Assembly (NCBI GenBank): GCA_936440205.1
Contig: OW387133.1
Span: 72,540,374 to 72,604,373, forward strand
Source of the DNA: Lepidonotus clava
Taxonomy: Eukaryota; Annelida; Polychaeta; Phyllodocida; Polynoidae
Direction of reading: 5' to 3'
DNA: 64,000 nucleotides
Part shown: piece by piece, positions 49,801 through 53,438 of the stretch
Layout of the letters: the number at the start of each line of letters is the position of its first letter
Position numbering within the stretch: position 1 is the stretch's first letter
Translations under genes and position numbers: made by a program
The notes under the pieces: model-generated
Told to the model about the DNA's origin: nothing
The model's database searches: none
The model's input: the letters and a program-made list of their open reading frames with translations, nothing else

Positions 49801-50046
49801 GACGACATCCCGTCGACGATCCCGGTGAACGAGGAGTGCGTCATCCAGGTGAACACGTCCGAGGCCGGCCAGGGGAACATCACCTGCCGCATCCGCAGTA
49901 ACAGCGACTCGGACGTGGACATCGACATCGTGGACAACGGGGACGGCACGGTCAGCCTCATGTACACCCCGCGCGTACCGGGCGCCTACACCCTCAACAT
50001 CAAGTTTGGTGGACAGCCCGTGCCCAACGGCGAATTCACCCAAATG
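19744..50046 (+). CDS. FLN: Filamin gene, 27 exons from the end of CH1 to filamin repeat 13 (partial at both ends)
   Basis: Filamin dimers cross-link F-actin into networks and anchor membrane proteins and signalling factors to cortical actin; in muscle they sit at the Z-disc and membrane. I joined 27 exons with GT-AG borders. The reading phase is kept across all 26 junctions, giving about 1,668 codons without a stop. Order: last CH1 helix, CH2, repeats 1-2, PEVK-like insert, repeats 3-13. Each repeat shows the family pattern: a GPG turn near its start, a middle DNGDGTY-like loop and an end like PKSPF. The first exon begins inside CH1, so the start codon and the rest of CH1 lie upstream of 19744. 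The last exon ends in phase 0 before hinge 1, so rod 2 and the dimerisation repeat lie beyond the window. Exons are much richer in GC at third positions than the introns. The invertebrate orthologue in flies is cheerio. Which vertebrate paralogue it is nearest cannot be said, because the A/B/C split is vertebrate. Confidence 0.96.
19863..22179 (+). other. FLN: Filamin intron
   Basis: AT-rich, with GTT-rich microsatellite near 20254-20276. Two palindromes resembling RFX X-boxes (GTTGCTATGGTAAT at 20510 and GTTGCCATGGTTAC near 20918) each miss the consensus by one or two bases. No exon seen. Confidence 0.7.
22180..22309 (+). CDS. FLN: Filamin exon: linker and N-terminal half of CH2
   Basis: Starts in phase 0 after CTCCTCCAG and ends in phase 1 before GTAGGT. 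It encodes [20 protein letters not shown], then [19 protein letters not shown], the first helices of CH2, very close to vertebrate filamin (TPKQRLLGWIQNK and ALGALVDSCAPG). CH2 supports actin binding by CH1. Phase-0 entry means any upstream exon ending in phase 0 could join here in frame, which matters for the candidate exon at 12774. Confidence 0.96.
22310..23940 (+). promoter_or_regulatory. FLN: Filamin intron, likely promoter of the alternative CH2-exon start
   Basis: The last 600 bases (23340-23940) are richer in GC than the rest of the intron. They hold an extended nuclear-receptor half-site TCAAGGTCA (23793-23801) and a TTTATAG box (23878-23884) about 60 bases before the ATG at 23941. 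No exon was seen in 22310-23340. Promoter function is inferred from the start codon downstream. Confidence 0.4.
23941..24489 (+). CDS. FLN: Alternative first exon of filamin: new N-terminus reading straight into CH2
   Basis: An ATG in an excellent context (CCACCATGG), with an in-frame TAG 21 bases upstream, opens 150 codons that read without a stop into the known CH2 exon (24392-24489). The new part starts [20 protein letters not shown] and is rich in Arg, Pro, Ser and acidic residues. Its codons end mostly in G or C, like the firm filamin exons, which argues for real coding use. The last new residues, SPPPP, are written by the polypyrimidine tract that serves as the 3' splice site in the long isoform. 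A protein from here would lack CH1 and the front half of CH2 and so should not bind actin through the usual domain, but would keep the rod. A TATA-like TTTATAG lies at 23878-23884. I do not recognise the new segment. No transcript evidence is available. Confidence 0.72.
24392..24489 (+). CDS. FLN: Filamin exon: middle of CH2
   Basis: Long-isoform version of the exon. The acceptor lies after CCTCCTCCTCCAG, entry is in phase 1 and exit in phase 0 before GTAAGT. It encodes [20 protein letters not shown] and [12 protein letters not shown], matching the filamin CH2 core (LCPDWDSWDASKPVTNAREA and QQADDWLGIPQ). The exon is shared with the alternative start exon that begins at 23941. Confidence 0.97.
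24490..26320 (+). other. FLN: Filamin intron
   Basis: No exon seen. A paired inverted copy of CATCTGCTCA lies at 25794-25803 and 25816-25825, part of a recurrent motif (see findings). Confidence 0.6.
26321..26468 (+). CDS. FLN: Filamin exon: end of CH2 and start of repeat 1
   Basis: Phase 0 in, phase 1 out, before GTAGGC. The protein runs [20 protein letters not shown] and on to [17 protein letters not shown], the last CH2 helix and the conserved linker, then NRVRAYGPG, which opens filamin repeat 1. All landmarks align with vertebrate filamin ([23 protein letters not shown]). Confidence 0.97.
26469..27917 (+). other. FLN: Two filamin introns around the exon at 27285
   Basis: Intron 26469-27284 has a doubled GATCTAGGCCATAGATCAT (around 26687 and 26708) and a poly-C run of over 20 bases near 27136. 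Intron 27404-27917 shows only A/T-rich runs. Confidence 0.6.
27285..27403 (+). CDS. FLN: Filamin exon: first half of repeat 1
   Basis: Entered in phase 1 after CTTGCAG, left in phase 0 before GTCAGT. It encodes [20 protein letters not shown] then [20 protein letters not shown], strands A-D of the first Ig-like repeat; the vertebrate equivalent begins GIEPTGNMV. No unusual residues. Confidence 0.96.
27918..27995 (+). CDS. FLN: Filamin exon: middle of repeat 1
   Basis: A 78-bp phase 0-0 exon after CTTTTTCAG, ending before GTAAGT. It encodes [20 protein letters not shown] and MEGQFR, strands D-F of repeat 1; compare NNDKNRTFSVWYVPEVTGTH in human filamin A. The end of this exon and its donor have been copied several times in decayed form into the following intron (about 28011-28205). 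Confidence 0.95.
27996..28205 (+). repeat. Decayed tandem copies of an exon end and its splice donor
   Basis: The intron after exon 27918-27995 opens with degenerate copies of the exon's own last ~45 bases and donor. Words GTGTGTACAC, CCTATAAT or like forms, GAGGGCCAGT and GTAAGT/GTATGT recur at about 28011, 28060, 28110 and 28165. Likely old slippage duplication. None keeps a full open exon. Confidence 0.6.
28206..29073 (+). other. FLN: Remainder of filamin intron
   Basis: AT-rich. No exon, repeat or RNA gene seen. Confidence 0.55.
29074..29236 (+). CDS. FLN: Filamin exon: end of repeat 1, start of repeat 2
   Basis: Phase 0 in, phase 1 out, before GTGAGT. It encodes [20 protein letters not shown] (final strand of repeat 1) then [17 protein letters not shown] and [10 protein letters not shown] (start of repeat 2), matching vertebrate DASKVTAQGPGLEPSGN and TTYFEIFTAG closely. 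Confidence 0.97.
29237..29769 (+). other. FLN: Filamin intron
   Basis: Nothing recognisable beyond a T/G homopolymer stretch near 29630-29646. Confidence 0.6.
29770..29970 (+). CDS. FLN: Filamin exon: remainder of repeat 2
   Basis: A phase 1-1 exon of 201 bp. It encodes [20 protein letters not shown], then [20 protein letters not shown] and [12 protein letters not shown], completing repeat 2. In vertebrates the next residues open repeat 3 at once. Here the frame goes first through a chain of phase 1-1 exons encoding a PEVK-like insert (31610-38865); repeat 3 starts at 39688. Confidence 0.97.
29971..32981 (+). other. FLN: Filamin introns around the first micro-exon
   Basis: About 3 kb with one 27-bp exon at 31610. 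No further phase 1-1 exon with good borders found, though very short ones could be missed. C/T-rich sequence at 31380-31500 may help recognition of the micro-exon. Confidence 0.5.
31610..31636 (+). CDS. FLN: Filamin micro-exon 1 of the PEVK-like insert (27 bp)
   Basis: A 27-bp open piece between TAATTGTAG and GTAAGT, phase 1-1, adding (E)GGAPVDQS. Evidence is the splice-site pair, the symmetric phase and the small-residue and proline content shared with its neighbours. Being a multiple of three, it can be skipped without harming the frame. Micro-exons this short usually need flanking intron enhancers. Confidence 0.68.
32982..33011 (+). CDS. FLN: Filamin micro-exon 2 of the PEVK-like insert (30 bp)
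   Basis: A 30-bp phase 1-1 piece between TACGTCCACAG and GTAATT, adding VGPATSAPP plus a shared junction residue. Same class as the exons at 31610 and 33497. The donor is moderate. Confidence 0.66.
33497..33526 (+). CDS. FLN: Filamin micro-exon 3 of the PEVK-like insert (30 bp)
   Basis: A 30-bp phase 1-1 piece between TTTTCTCTAG and GTAAGT, adding (V)[10 protein letters not shown] cluster of TGACGT motifs starts 15 bases past the donor. Skippable in frame. Confidence 0.67.
33527..34832 (+). other. FLN: Filamin intron with TGACGT cluster
   Basis: A full CRE palindrome TGACGTCA (33541-33548) and two more TGACGT cores (33578 and 33592) sit within 60 bases right after the micro-exon, partly as a duplicated segment. 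The rest is AT-rich with no exon seen. Confidence 0.5.
34833..34904 (+). CDS. FLN: Filamin cassette exon of the PEVK-like insert (72 bp)
   Basis: A phase 1-1 exon between CCTTTTACTAG and GTAAGT encoding (V)[20 protein letters not shown] then VQ. Basic, rich in Pro, Gly and Ala, with no predicted fold. GC-rich against an AT-rich surround, like other exons of this gene. Confidence 0.8.
34905..36504 (+). other. FLN: Filamin intron before the PEVK-like exon
   Basis: Contains the candidate exon at 35787 and a doubled ACAAGAAACATTGA near 35509-35536. Otherwise nothing recognised. Confidence 0.5.
35787..35864 (+). CDS. Candidate further cassette exon in the insert region (78 bp)
   Basis: After a long C/T-rich stretch (about 35715-35785) and CCCCTCCAG, 78 bases stay open in the phase needed (1-1) and end before GTGTGA. 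They would encode (V)[20 protein letters not shown] then ETSPP. The composition differs from the PEVK-like neighbours and the donor is weak, so this may be chance. The fit of phase, tract and borders made me keep it. Confidence 0.35.
36505..37044 (+). CDS. FLN: Filamin exon: main PEVK-like (Lys/Pro/Glu/Ala-rich) insert
   Basis: A 540-bp phase 1-1 exon between GTTACAG and GTAAGT. It encodes about 180 residues, mostly K, P, E and A. It opens [20 protein letters not shown] and then has six perfect in-frame KKAPEPA heptads (21-bp units, 36627-36752) followed by looser copies ([14 protein letters not shown]). A less repetitive part has [15 protein letters not shown], then [17 protein letters not shown] and a second Lys-Glu-Pro tail. 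No globular domain is expected. It resembles PEVK segments of titin-like proteins, which act as entropic springs and can bind actin, and also Lys-rich tails that bind microtubules or actin. Vertebrate filamins have nothing like it between repeats 2 and 3. The minus-strand Gly/Ser/Phe-rich frame opposite it is a shadow. Confidence 0.9.
37045..38097 (+). other. FLN: Filamin intron after the PEVK-like exon
   Basis: AT-rich. A short open piece ending at 37287 before GTATTA was considered, but its phase does not fit the chain. Confidence 0.5.
38098..38121 (+). CDS. FLN: Filamin micro-exon of the insert (24 bp, acidic)
   Basis: A 24-bp phase 1-1 piece between TTCATTATTTATAG and GTAGGT encoding (E)GAEEEEL. 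Strongly acidic, contrasting with the Lys-rich exon before it. Splice borders and phase fit. A very short exon can be chance, so confidence is moderate. Confidence 0.6.
38122..39687 (+). other. FLN: Filamin introns around the last cassette exon
   Basis: Holds an acidic open piece at 38352-38383 (see rejected items). No other exon seen. Confidence 0.5.
38800..38865 (+). CDS. FLN: Filamin cassette exon: end of the insert (66 bp)
   Basis: A phase 1-1 exon between GCCATTTTCTAG and GTAAGT encoding (A)[20 protein letters not shown] then R. Basic and proline-rich, in keeping with the insert. It connects in frame to repeat 3 at 39688. Confidence 0.8.
39688..39825 (+). CDS. FLN: Filamin exon: first half of repeat 3
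   Basis: A phase 1-1 exon after CTGTCTTTCAG. It encodes [20 protein letters not shown] then [20 protein letters not shown], matching vertebrate repeat 3 ([21 protein letters not shown] and KVYTKGAGSGELKV). The GRG rather than GPG turn is a shared family peculiarity of repeat 3 and fixes the repeat numbering. Confidence 0.97.
40282..40539 (+). CDS. FLN: Filamin exon: end of repeat 3, start of repeat 4
   Basis: A phase 1-1 exon. It encodes [20 protein letters not shown] then [14 protein letters not shown] (end of repeat 3) and [32 protein letters not shown] (start of repeat 4). Intact, with the usual SPF ending. Confidence 0.97.
40931..41121 (+). CDS. FLN: Filamin exon: remainder of repeat 4
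   Basis: Phase 1 in, phase 0 out, before GTAAGG. It encodes [20 protein letters not shown], then [20 protein letters not shown] and PKSPYMAQI. This is a near copy of vertebrate repeat 4 ([21 protein letters not shown] and GEYAVHVLCNSEDI). Confidence 0.97.
41475..41732 (+). CDS. FLN: Filamin exon: repeat 5
   Basis: A phase 0-0 exon of 86 codons encoding most of repeat 5: [58 protein letters not shown] and [12 protein letters not shown]. Vertebrate repeat 5 has the same RKPVKHTAMVSWGGVSIPNSPF ending. Confidence 0.97.
42057..42177 (+). CDS. FLN: Filamin exon: first part of repeat 6
   Basis: Phase 0 in, phase 1 out, before GTAACA. It encodes [20 protein letters not shown] then [13 protein letters not shown], as in vertebrate repeat 6 (HPNKVKVYGPGVAKTG and YFTVDCAEAGQG). 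The usual GPG turn is GPA here. Confidence 0.96.
42280..42354 (+). repeat. Interleaved perfect inverted repeats at a splice acceptor
   Basis: Two arm pairs alternate. Arm A, GCAATCTTTCGAT (42280-42292), pairs with A' (42321-42333). Arm B, 21 bases at 42297-42317 with core AGATCTTTCCACAC, pairs with B' (42334-42354). A' lies in the loop of the B hairpin, so the fold is either a pseudoknot or two exclusive hairpins. It ends 32 bases before the exon at 42387. Confidence 0.85.
42387..42611 (+). CDS. FLN: Filamin exon: rest of repeat 6 and start of repeat 7
   Basis: A phase 1-1 exon. It encodes [40 protein letters not shown], then [15 protein letters not shown] and [11 protein letters not shown]. 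The second part resembles the opening of vertebrate repeat 8 (LSKIKVSGLGEKVDVG), so the order passes from a repeat-6-like to a repeat-8-like unit without a vertebrate repeat 7 between. The intron just before this exon carries an interleaved inverted repeat (42280-42354). Confidence 0.96.
42635..42772 (+). repeat. Intronic ~35-bp tandem repeat, four copies
   Basis: Starting 24 bases after the splice donor at 42612, units with CAGAACTGCTCATTAGTAAG and AAACTATG words recur at 42635, 42671, 42705 and 42738, diverged by several bases each. Confidence 0.75.
42773..44811 (+). other. FLN: Remainder of long filamin intron between repeat 6 and 7 exons
   Basis: AT-rich, about 2 kb. I looked for a missing filamin repeat (vertebrate repeat 7) and found none. 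Confidence 0.6.
44812..45396 (+). CDS. FLN: Filamin exon: repeat 7, repeat 8 and start of repeat 9
   Basis: The longest filamin exon in the window (585 bp, phase 1-1). It encodes [54 protein letters not shown] (repeat 7), then [58 protein letters not shown] (repeat 8, like vertebrate repeat 9), then [12 protein letters not shown]. Its codons use more A/T-ending triplets than neighbouring exons, and it merges pieces that elsewhere in the gene are split, perhaps through old intron loss. Confidence 0.96.
45397..46664 (+). other. FLN: Filamin intron between repeat 8 and 9 exons
   Basis: No exon. A remnant of the vertebrate-type repeat 10 was looked for and not found. C-rich stretch at 46520-46550. 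Confidence 0.6.
46665..46949 (+). CDS. FLN: Filamin exon: repeat 9 and start of repeat 10
   Basis: A phase 1-1 exon. It encodes [59 protein letters not shown] and [10 protein letters not shown]. The start matches vertebrate repeat 11 (QGVFREATTEFSVDARALTQTG) although the preceding exon ended in a unit like the start of vertebrate repeat 10, so one repeat equivalent is missing relative to vertebrates. Confidence 0.97.
47253..47465 (+). CDS. FLN: Filamin exon: repeat 10
   Basis: A phase 1-1 exon after TCTACCTCCCAG. It encodes [40 protein letters not shown], then [21 protein letters not shown], matching vertebrate repeat 12 ([23 protein letters not shown]). Its donor, G/GTTCGT, is the weakest in the gene; I chose it because the next exon continues exactly as IPGSVFHV. 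Confidence 0.94.
48470..48764 (+). CDS. FLN: Filamin exon: end of repeat 10, repeat 11
   Basis: Phase 1 in, phase 2 out. It encodes [59 protein letters not shown], then [20 protein letters not shown] and KVPG. Equivalent to vertebrate repeat 13. It is the only phase-2 exit among the chain exons; the next exon completes a Ser codon to give KVPGSPY. Confidence 0.96.
49134..49480 (+). CDS. FLN: Filamin exon: end of repeat 11, repeat 12
   Basis: Phase 2 in, phase 1 out, before GTGAGT. It encodes [80 protein letters not shown] and [19 protein letters not shown]. Equivalent to vertebrate repeat 14. Confidence 0.97.
49802..50046 (+). CDS. FLN: Filamin exon: repeat 13 (vertebrate repeat 15), last before hinge 1
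   Basis: Phase 1 in, phase 0 out, before GTGAGT. It encodes [53 protein letters not shown], then [14 protein letters not shown]. This matches vertebrate repeat 15, the last repeat of rod 1 before the flexible, calpain-sensitive hinge 1. The usual SPF ending is NGEF. No further filamin repeat is recognisable downstream in the window, so the following intron exceeds 13.9 kb. Confidence 0.96.
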
Positions 50047-51526
50047 GTGAGTCTGAACTTTGGTCTGTTTGCTAACCTACATAAACGTGATATCTTTTCC
50101 GGATTTTCCCTTTCATCAGCTGCTATGATGATGTCGCCAGGAGGCTTTGCGTTTTAGGAATAATCAATTTCGTGGAATTCTCTCAGACGCACACCCCAAT
50201 TTAAATAGTGTCTAAGGGATCAGCATATTCTCAACAATGCCCTTCTTCAAATCTTGCTATTAATTTTAGAGTTTATAAGCGAATTTCCTATGTTTATGCA
50301 TTTCCCTTAAATGCATTTAATTCAGGTGTCTTGAAATACAAGAAAGAATTAACTGTGTCTGGGCCAATTTCACGAATGAACAAATTGTGGGAAAATATAT
50401 ATAGAAAATTATGCAAGCTGAAAGGAACATATCATTGCATCCGGCAACTTTGGCGAATATATTTTTCACATTTCAGGGTTATTTTTATCGTTTCTAAAAC
50501 AAGTTTCTTTTTATCAACACATTCGTCGGTGTTTTTTTCAGCATTTTTATTTCAAGTTTAAAACGATTAATATGCATTTGATAAAGGTGTGGAATATTTA
50601 AAATGTGATTGACTTGACTGTTTCATTTTACATGTTATTTGATCGATCGTGTTTCATTGTGAATGTGCAAACAAGTGCATTTATGGGGTATGTCGAAAAA
50701 GTGTTAATTTTATATCTGTCACGTGTTTCTGCTGTCTCCTTCATAATTAAGTTATTGTCAACTTAAAAGTAATGGTGGTTTTTAAATGAGTAAAATGCAC
50801 AGTACAAAGCAGAGCATTCAAACAATTGGCTTAACCACATAGGCACAAAACTGGACTCCCAAAGGTGATATTTTAGGTTAAGTACTAGTAGGCATAGTAA
50901 AATACCACTAATCCATCAAGTGTGGATTTGCTCATTCACGCAAGCCGTCTCAACCTCGAGTTAGAATAATACAGTTTCAATCATAATTGTCCTCCAATAT
51001 GGCATTTCCTCTGTACAACCTACCAGTCGCCGATACCTGTAAGGCGCTTTGGGCAGCAGCAGTGAATTAAACGCTTTATTCGGGCAGATCTGTGCCAAGG
51101 GTTTTCAGGGGTCAGTCGGAGTTTTAAGTCACGGTTGATTTGGCCTGGCCGGGTGCCATACGGCGGACCTAAGACCCACATACCTGGCCCAGACCGGCCG
51201 CCTTATAATACCCACCTGTAGACCTGCCGCCTGTGGTCAGAACGTTCACGTTTTGGGTCAGTTTATGGTTCAGAGTGCAGGAGTTCACAAAGTAGCGGAC
51301 GTTGGGGAATTCCCTAGGCTATACTCATTTACAAACGAAAAGTGAACTCATTTTGAAAGTCACAGAATAGTTTCTCTAATTTTTACCGAGGAAATTAGTT
51401 TGAAAATTTCATATAACAACAGAAAAGGAAAAGCAGATAAAATAAGACGACAACGTGGAGTACATTTAGGAGTCGAGATACATTTAAAGTCAAAGGAACC
51501 AAACAGGAAATTTTAATCACAAAAAA
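50047..51526 (+). other. Intron after repeat 13, presumed promoter of the 51527 exon at its end
   Basis: No hinge or repeat exon seen. GC-richer patch at 51120-51250. A TATA-like GATAAAATAAG sits at 51436-51446, about 90 bases before the ATG at 51527. Confidence 0.4.
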
Positions 51527-51745
51527 ATGTATGCCTACGAACGAGAAAGTCCTCGAGGCATGAGGAAGATCTCCGACTCGGGAGTGTATTACTCGTCGTG
51601 CATGTCGCTGCCCGAGGTGCGCACCCCTCCCATCAGGGACGTACAGCGGATCGTGAGTAGGAAGATCCACACGATGCGGCAGAGGGCGGCGCTGAGGTCG
51701 GCCTACTCCAGCTACGAACAGTGGAAGCGCTCCCTCAGACAGTCG
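51527..51745 (+). CDS. Probable alternative first exon for a short (rod-2) filamin
   Basis: An ATG with an in-frame TAA 42 bases upstream opens 73 codons that end in phase 0 before a good donor, GTGAGT. The protein begins MYAYERESPRGMRKISDSGV and continues YYSSCMSLPEVRTPPIRDV, then a basic stretch with SRKIHTMRQRAALRS and EQWKRSLRQS. Third positions are GC-rich as in filamin exons. Its exit phase equals that of the repeat-13 exon, so both can join the same next filamin exon. Drosophila cheerio is known to make short isoforms without the actin-binding domain. There is no polypyrimidine tract before it, which favours a first exon. I do not recognise the sequence itself. Confidence 0.62.
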
Positions 51746-53267
51746 GTGAGTTGGGGCACGGGGGGAGGCATCGGTCGGTTAGGTCATATATCTAAAATGA
51801 TGGAATAACCACCGAGCTGTTTCTTTCTCAGAATTTCTTTTTTCAATTCTGGATATATCTTTTTCTTTCGATGATGTGCTCCCTTTATGGCTTTTTTTTG
51901 GGTGTAGAACGCCTGTGTATATCAAAATAATTTAATTGGTTATCTTACCAATGATGTTTTTCTAAATGTGATGGAATACAAAATTAGAACATCTACCTGT
52001 AGTTTACGTTCCTCTTTCCATTCCGCTGCTGTATATAGGACTTTGAATCATCCAGTTACCTACACCTCCAGGTAGAATTGGATTAAGCCAAACTACGAGT
52101 GATTATGCTTGAACCTATTACCATAACTCCTACAATAACTCATTTTACATGTAAAAATAAAACTCCATACTTTCTATAAAACCTTAACGAAAATCCTGAC
52201 ACATCCTCAGTATTTTTCATGAAGTACAATTGTACAGTTTTGGAATTTACTATCAAATTACCATGTTTAAGCCCCAAATAGAAATACAAAAATCAAGTTT
52301 CTGCATTAATATTTATATTTACTCTTGGCCCAGTTAGTATTTTCAGGCAGGGGCCGGGTCTTAAGCTGTTTAGAGGTGGCGCGGGGATTATGCCTTCTGA
52401 TAGCCCTATTACCTGGGCCTGACCCGCCGGTATACCTCCCCGTACAAAGACCCAGGCCCGCCCGCCCAGTGCCCGCCGTGGGTTACCCCTCCACCACTCT
52501 TTTCTTTGGCGCTAATTCACCGGGGCTTAGGACGATCAACATTATTTGTGTTTAATGTAGGCCGGCACCGTAGGCGCCAACAGGTGAAAACTAGGTCTGA
52601 TGCTTGTGAAAAAGTTGGCTTAACGCTGCGAATATTGTGTCAGCGCTGTAGAATAAACCATGGAGTAATTGAGCAACATTTTTCAATCATTTATTGATCA
52701 CGAATATGAGAACATCCAGAGGAAAGTTTTTTTTTTTACTTTTTACAAGGTCGTGTTAAGTGGAGCGATCAGTGCGGCGGATGTCAATCTGTCTCGATTC
52801 CGTCACCACAAAGACGCGTTTACATAAAAAATAATGAAAAGTGATCTAATTAACGCGGCTTAGTAATAGGCCATGTAAACAGAGTCATTATAGGGCATGC
52901 GGATTTTAATCTATTACCGTGTAACTAGGTCATTATTTGGGGGCCCAAGCCCCCAAATCTGCCCACCGCGAGGAACGACAGTAAAAGCCGAGTCGTGACG
53001 TCACCACCCTCCTATATCTTACATAGTAAAAAAGCCTCAAACACACGATTTGTTCACCAAATTCGGAGGTATTTCTGATGGTGCTAAGGCCTAACAAAAT
53101 ATATCAGTATATGTCAAAACATCTCAACCGGTGAATTTAAGCGTAAAGGAAAGAAATATTCAGTATTAATACGTTTTCGAGGCCTTTTTCTGAGTCCGAT
53201 TTTACAGAAAACCGCCTGCCAGCCTCTCTGGTCGGCGGGAAGGGAAGGACCGCCCCCTTCTCGGCCC
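51746..53267. other. Intronic or intergenic DNA with a CRE
   Basis: AT-rich with a GC-rich patch at 52330-52510 that encodes nothing I recognise. A perfect CRE palindrome TGACGTCA lies at 52996-53003, leading into the CCAAT/E-box modules. Confidence 0.5.
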
Positions 53268-53438
53268 GTCGACCAATCAGCGTTCTTCATTCGATCACGT
53301 GACTTTCGACCTTGAACTTGTGAATAATTAATGAGGCGTTGACCAATGAGCGTCCTCCTCTCGATCACGTGACATCTCATTTACATATCGCTGTCGGGGC
53401 CGTCGACCAATCAGCGTCCTCCTTTCGTACCACGTGAT
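53268..53438 (+). promoter_or_regulatory. Three tandem CCAAT + E-box modules
   Basis: Three diverged copies (53268-53303, 53338-53373, 53402-53438) share GTYGACCAATSAGCGT, a C/T-rich spacer and an E-box (ATCACGTGAC twice, ACCACGTGAT once). CCAAT fits NF-Y and TCACGTGA fits USF/MITF/TFE factors. The constant distance within each copy suggests cooperating sites. A short frame with ATG at 53460 follows, ending at 53665, but I cannot show that it is a gene. Confidence 0.65.

Larger units (their letters stand above)
46950..49801 (+). other. FLN: Filamin introns between repeat 9 and 13 exons
   Basis: Introns 46950-47252, 47466-48469, 48765-49133 and 49481-49801. AT-rich, with nothing recognised. 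Confidence 0.6.
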
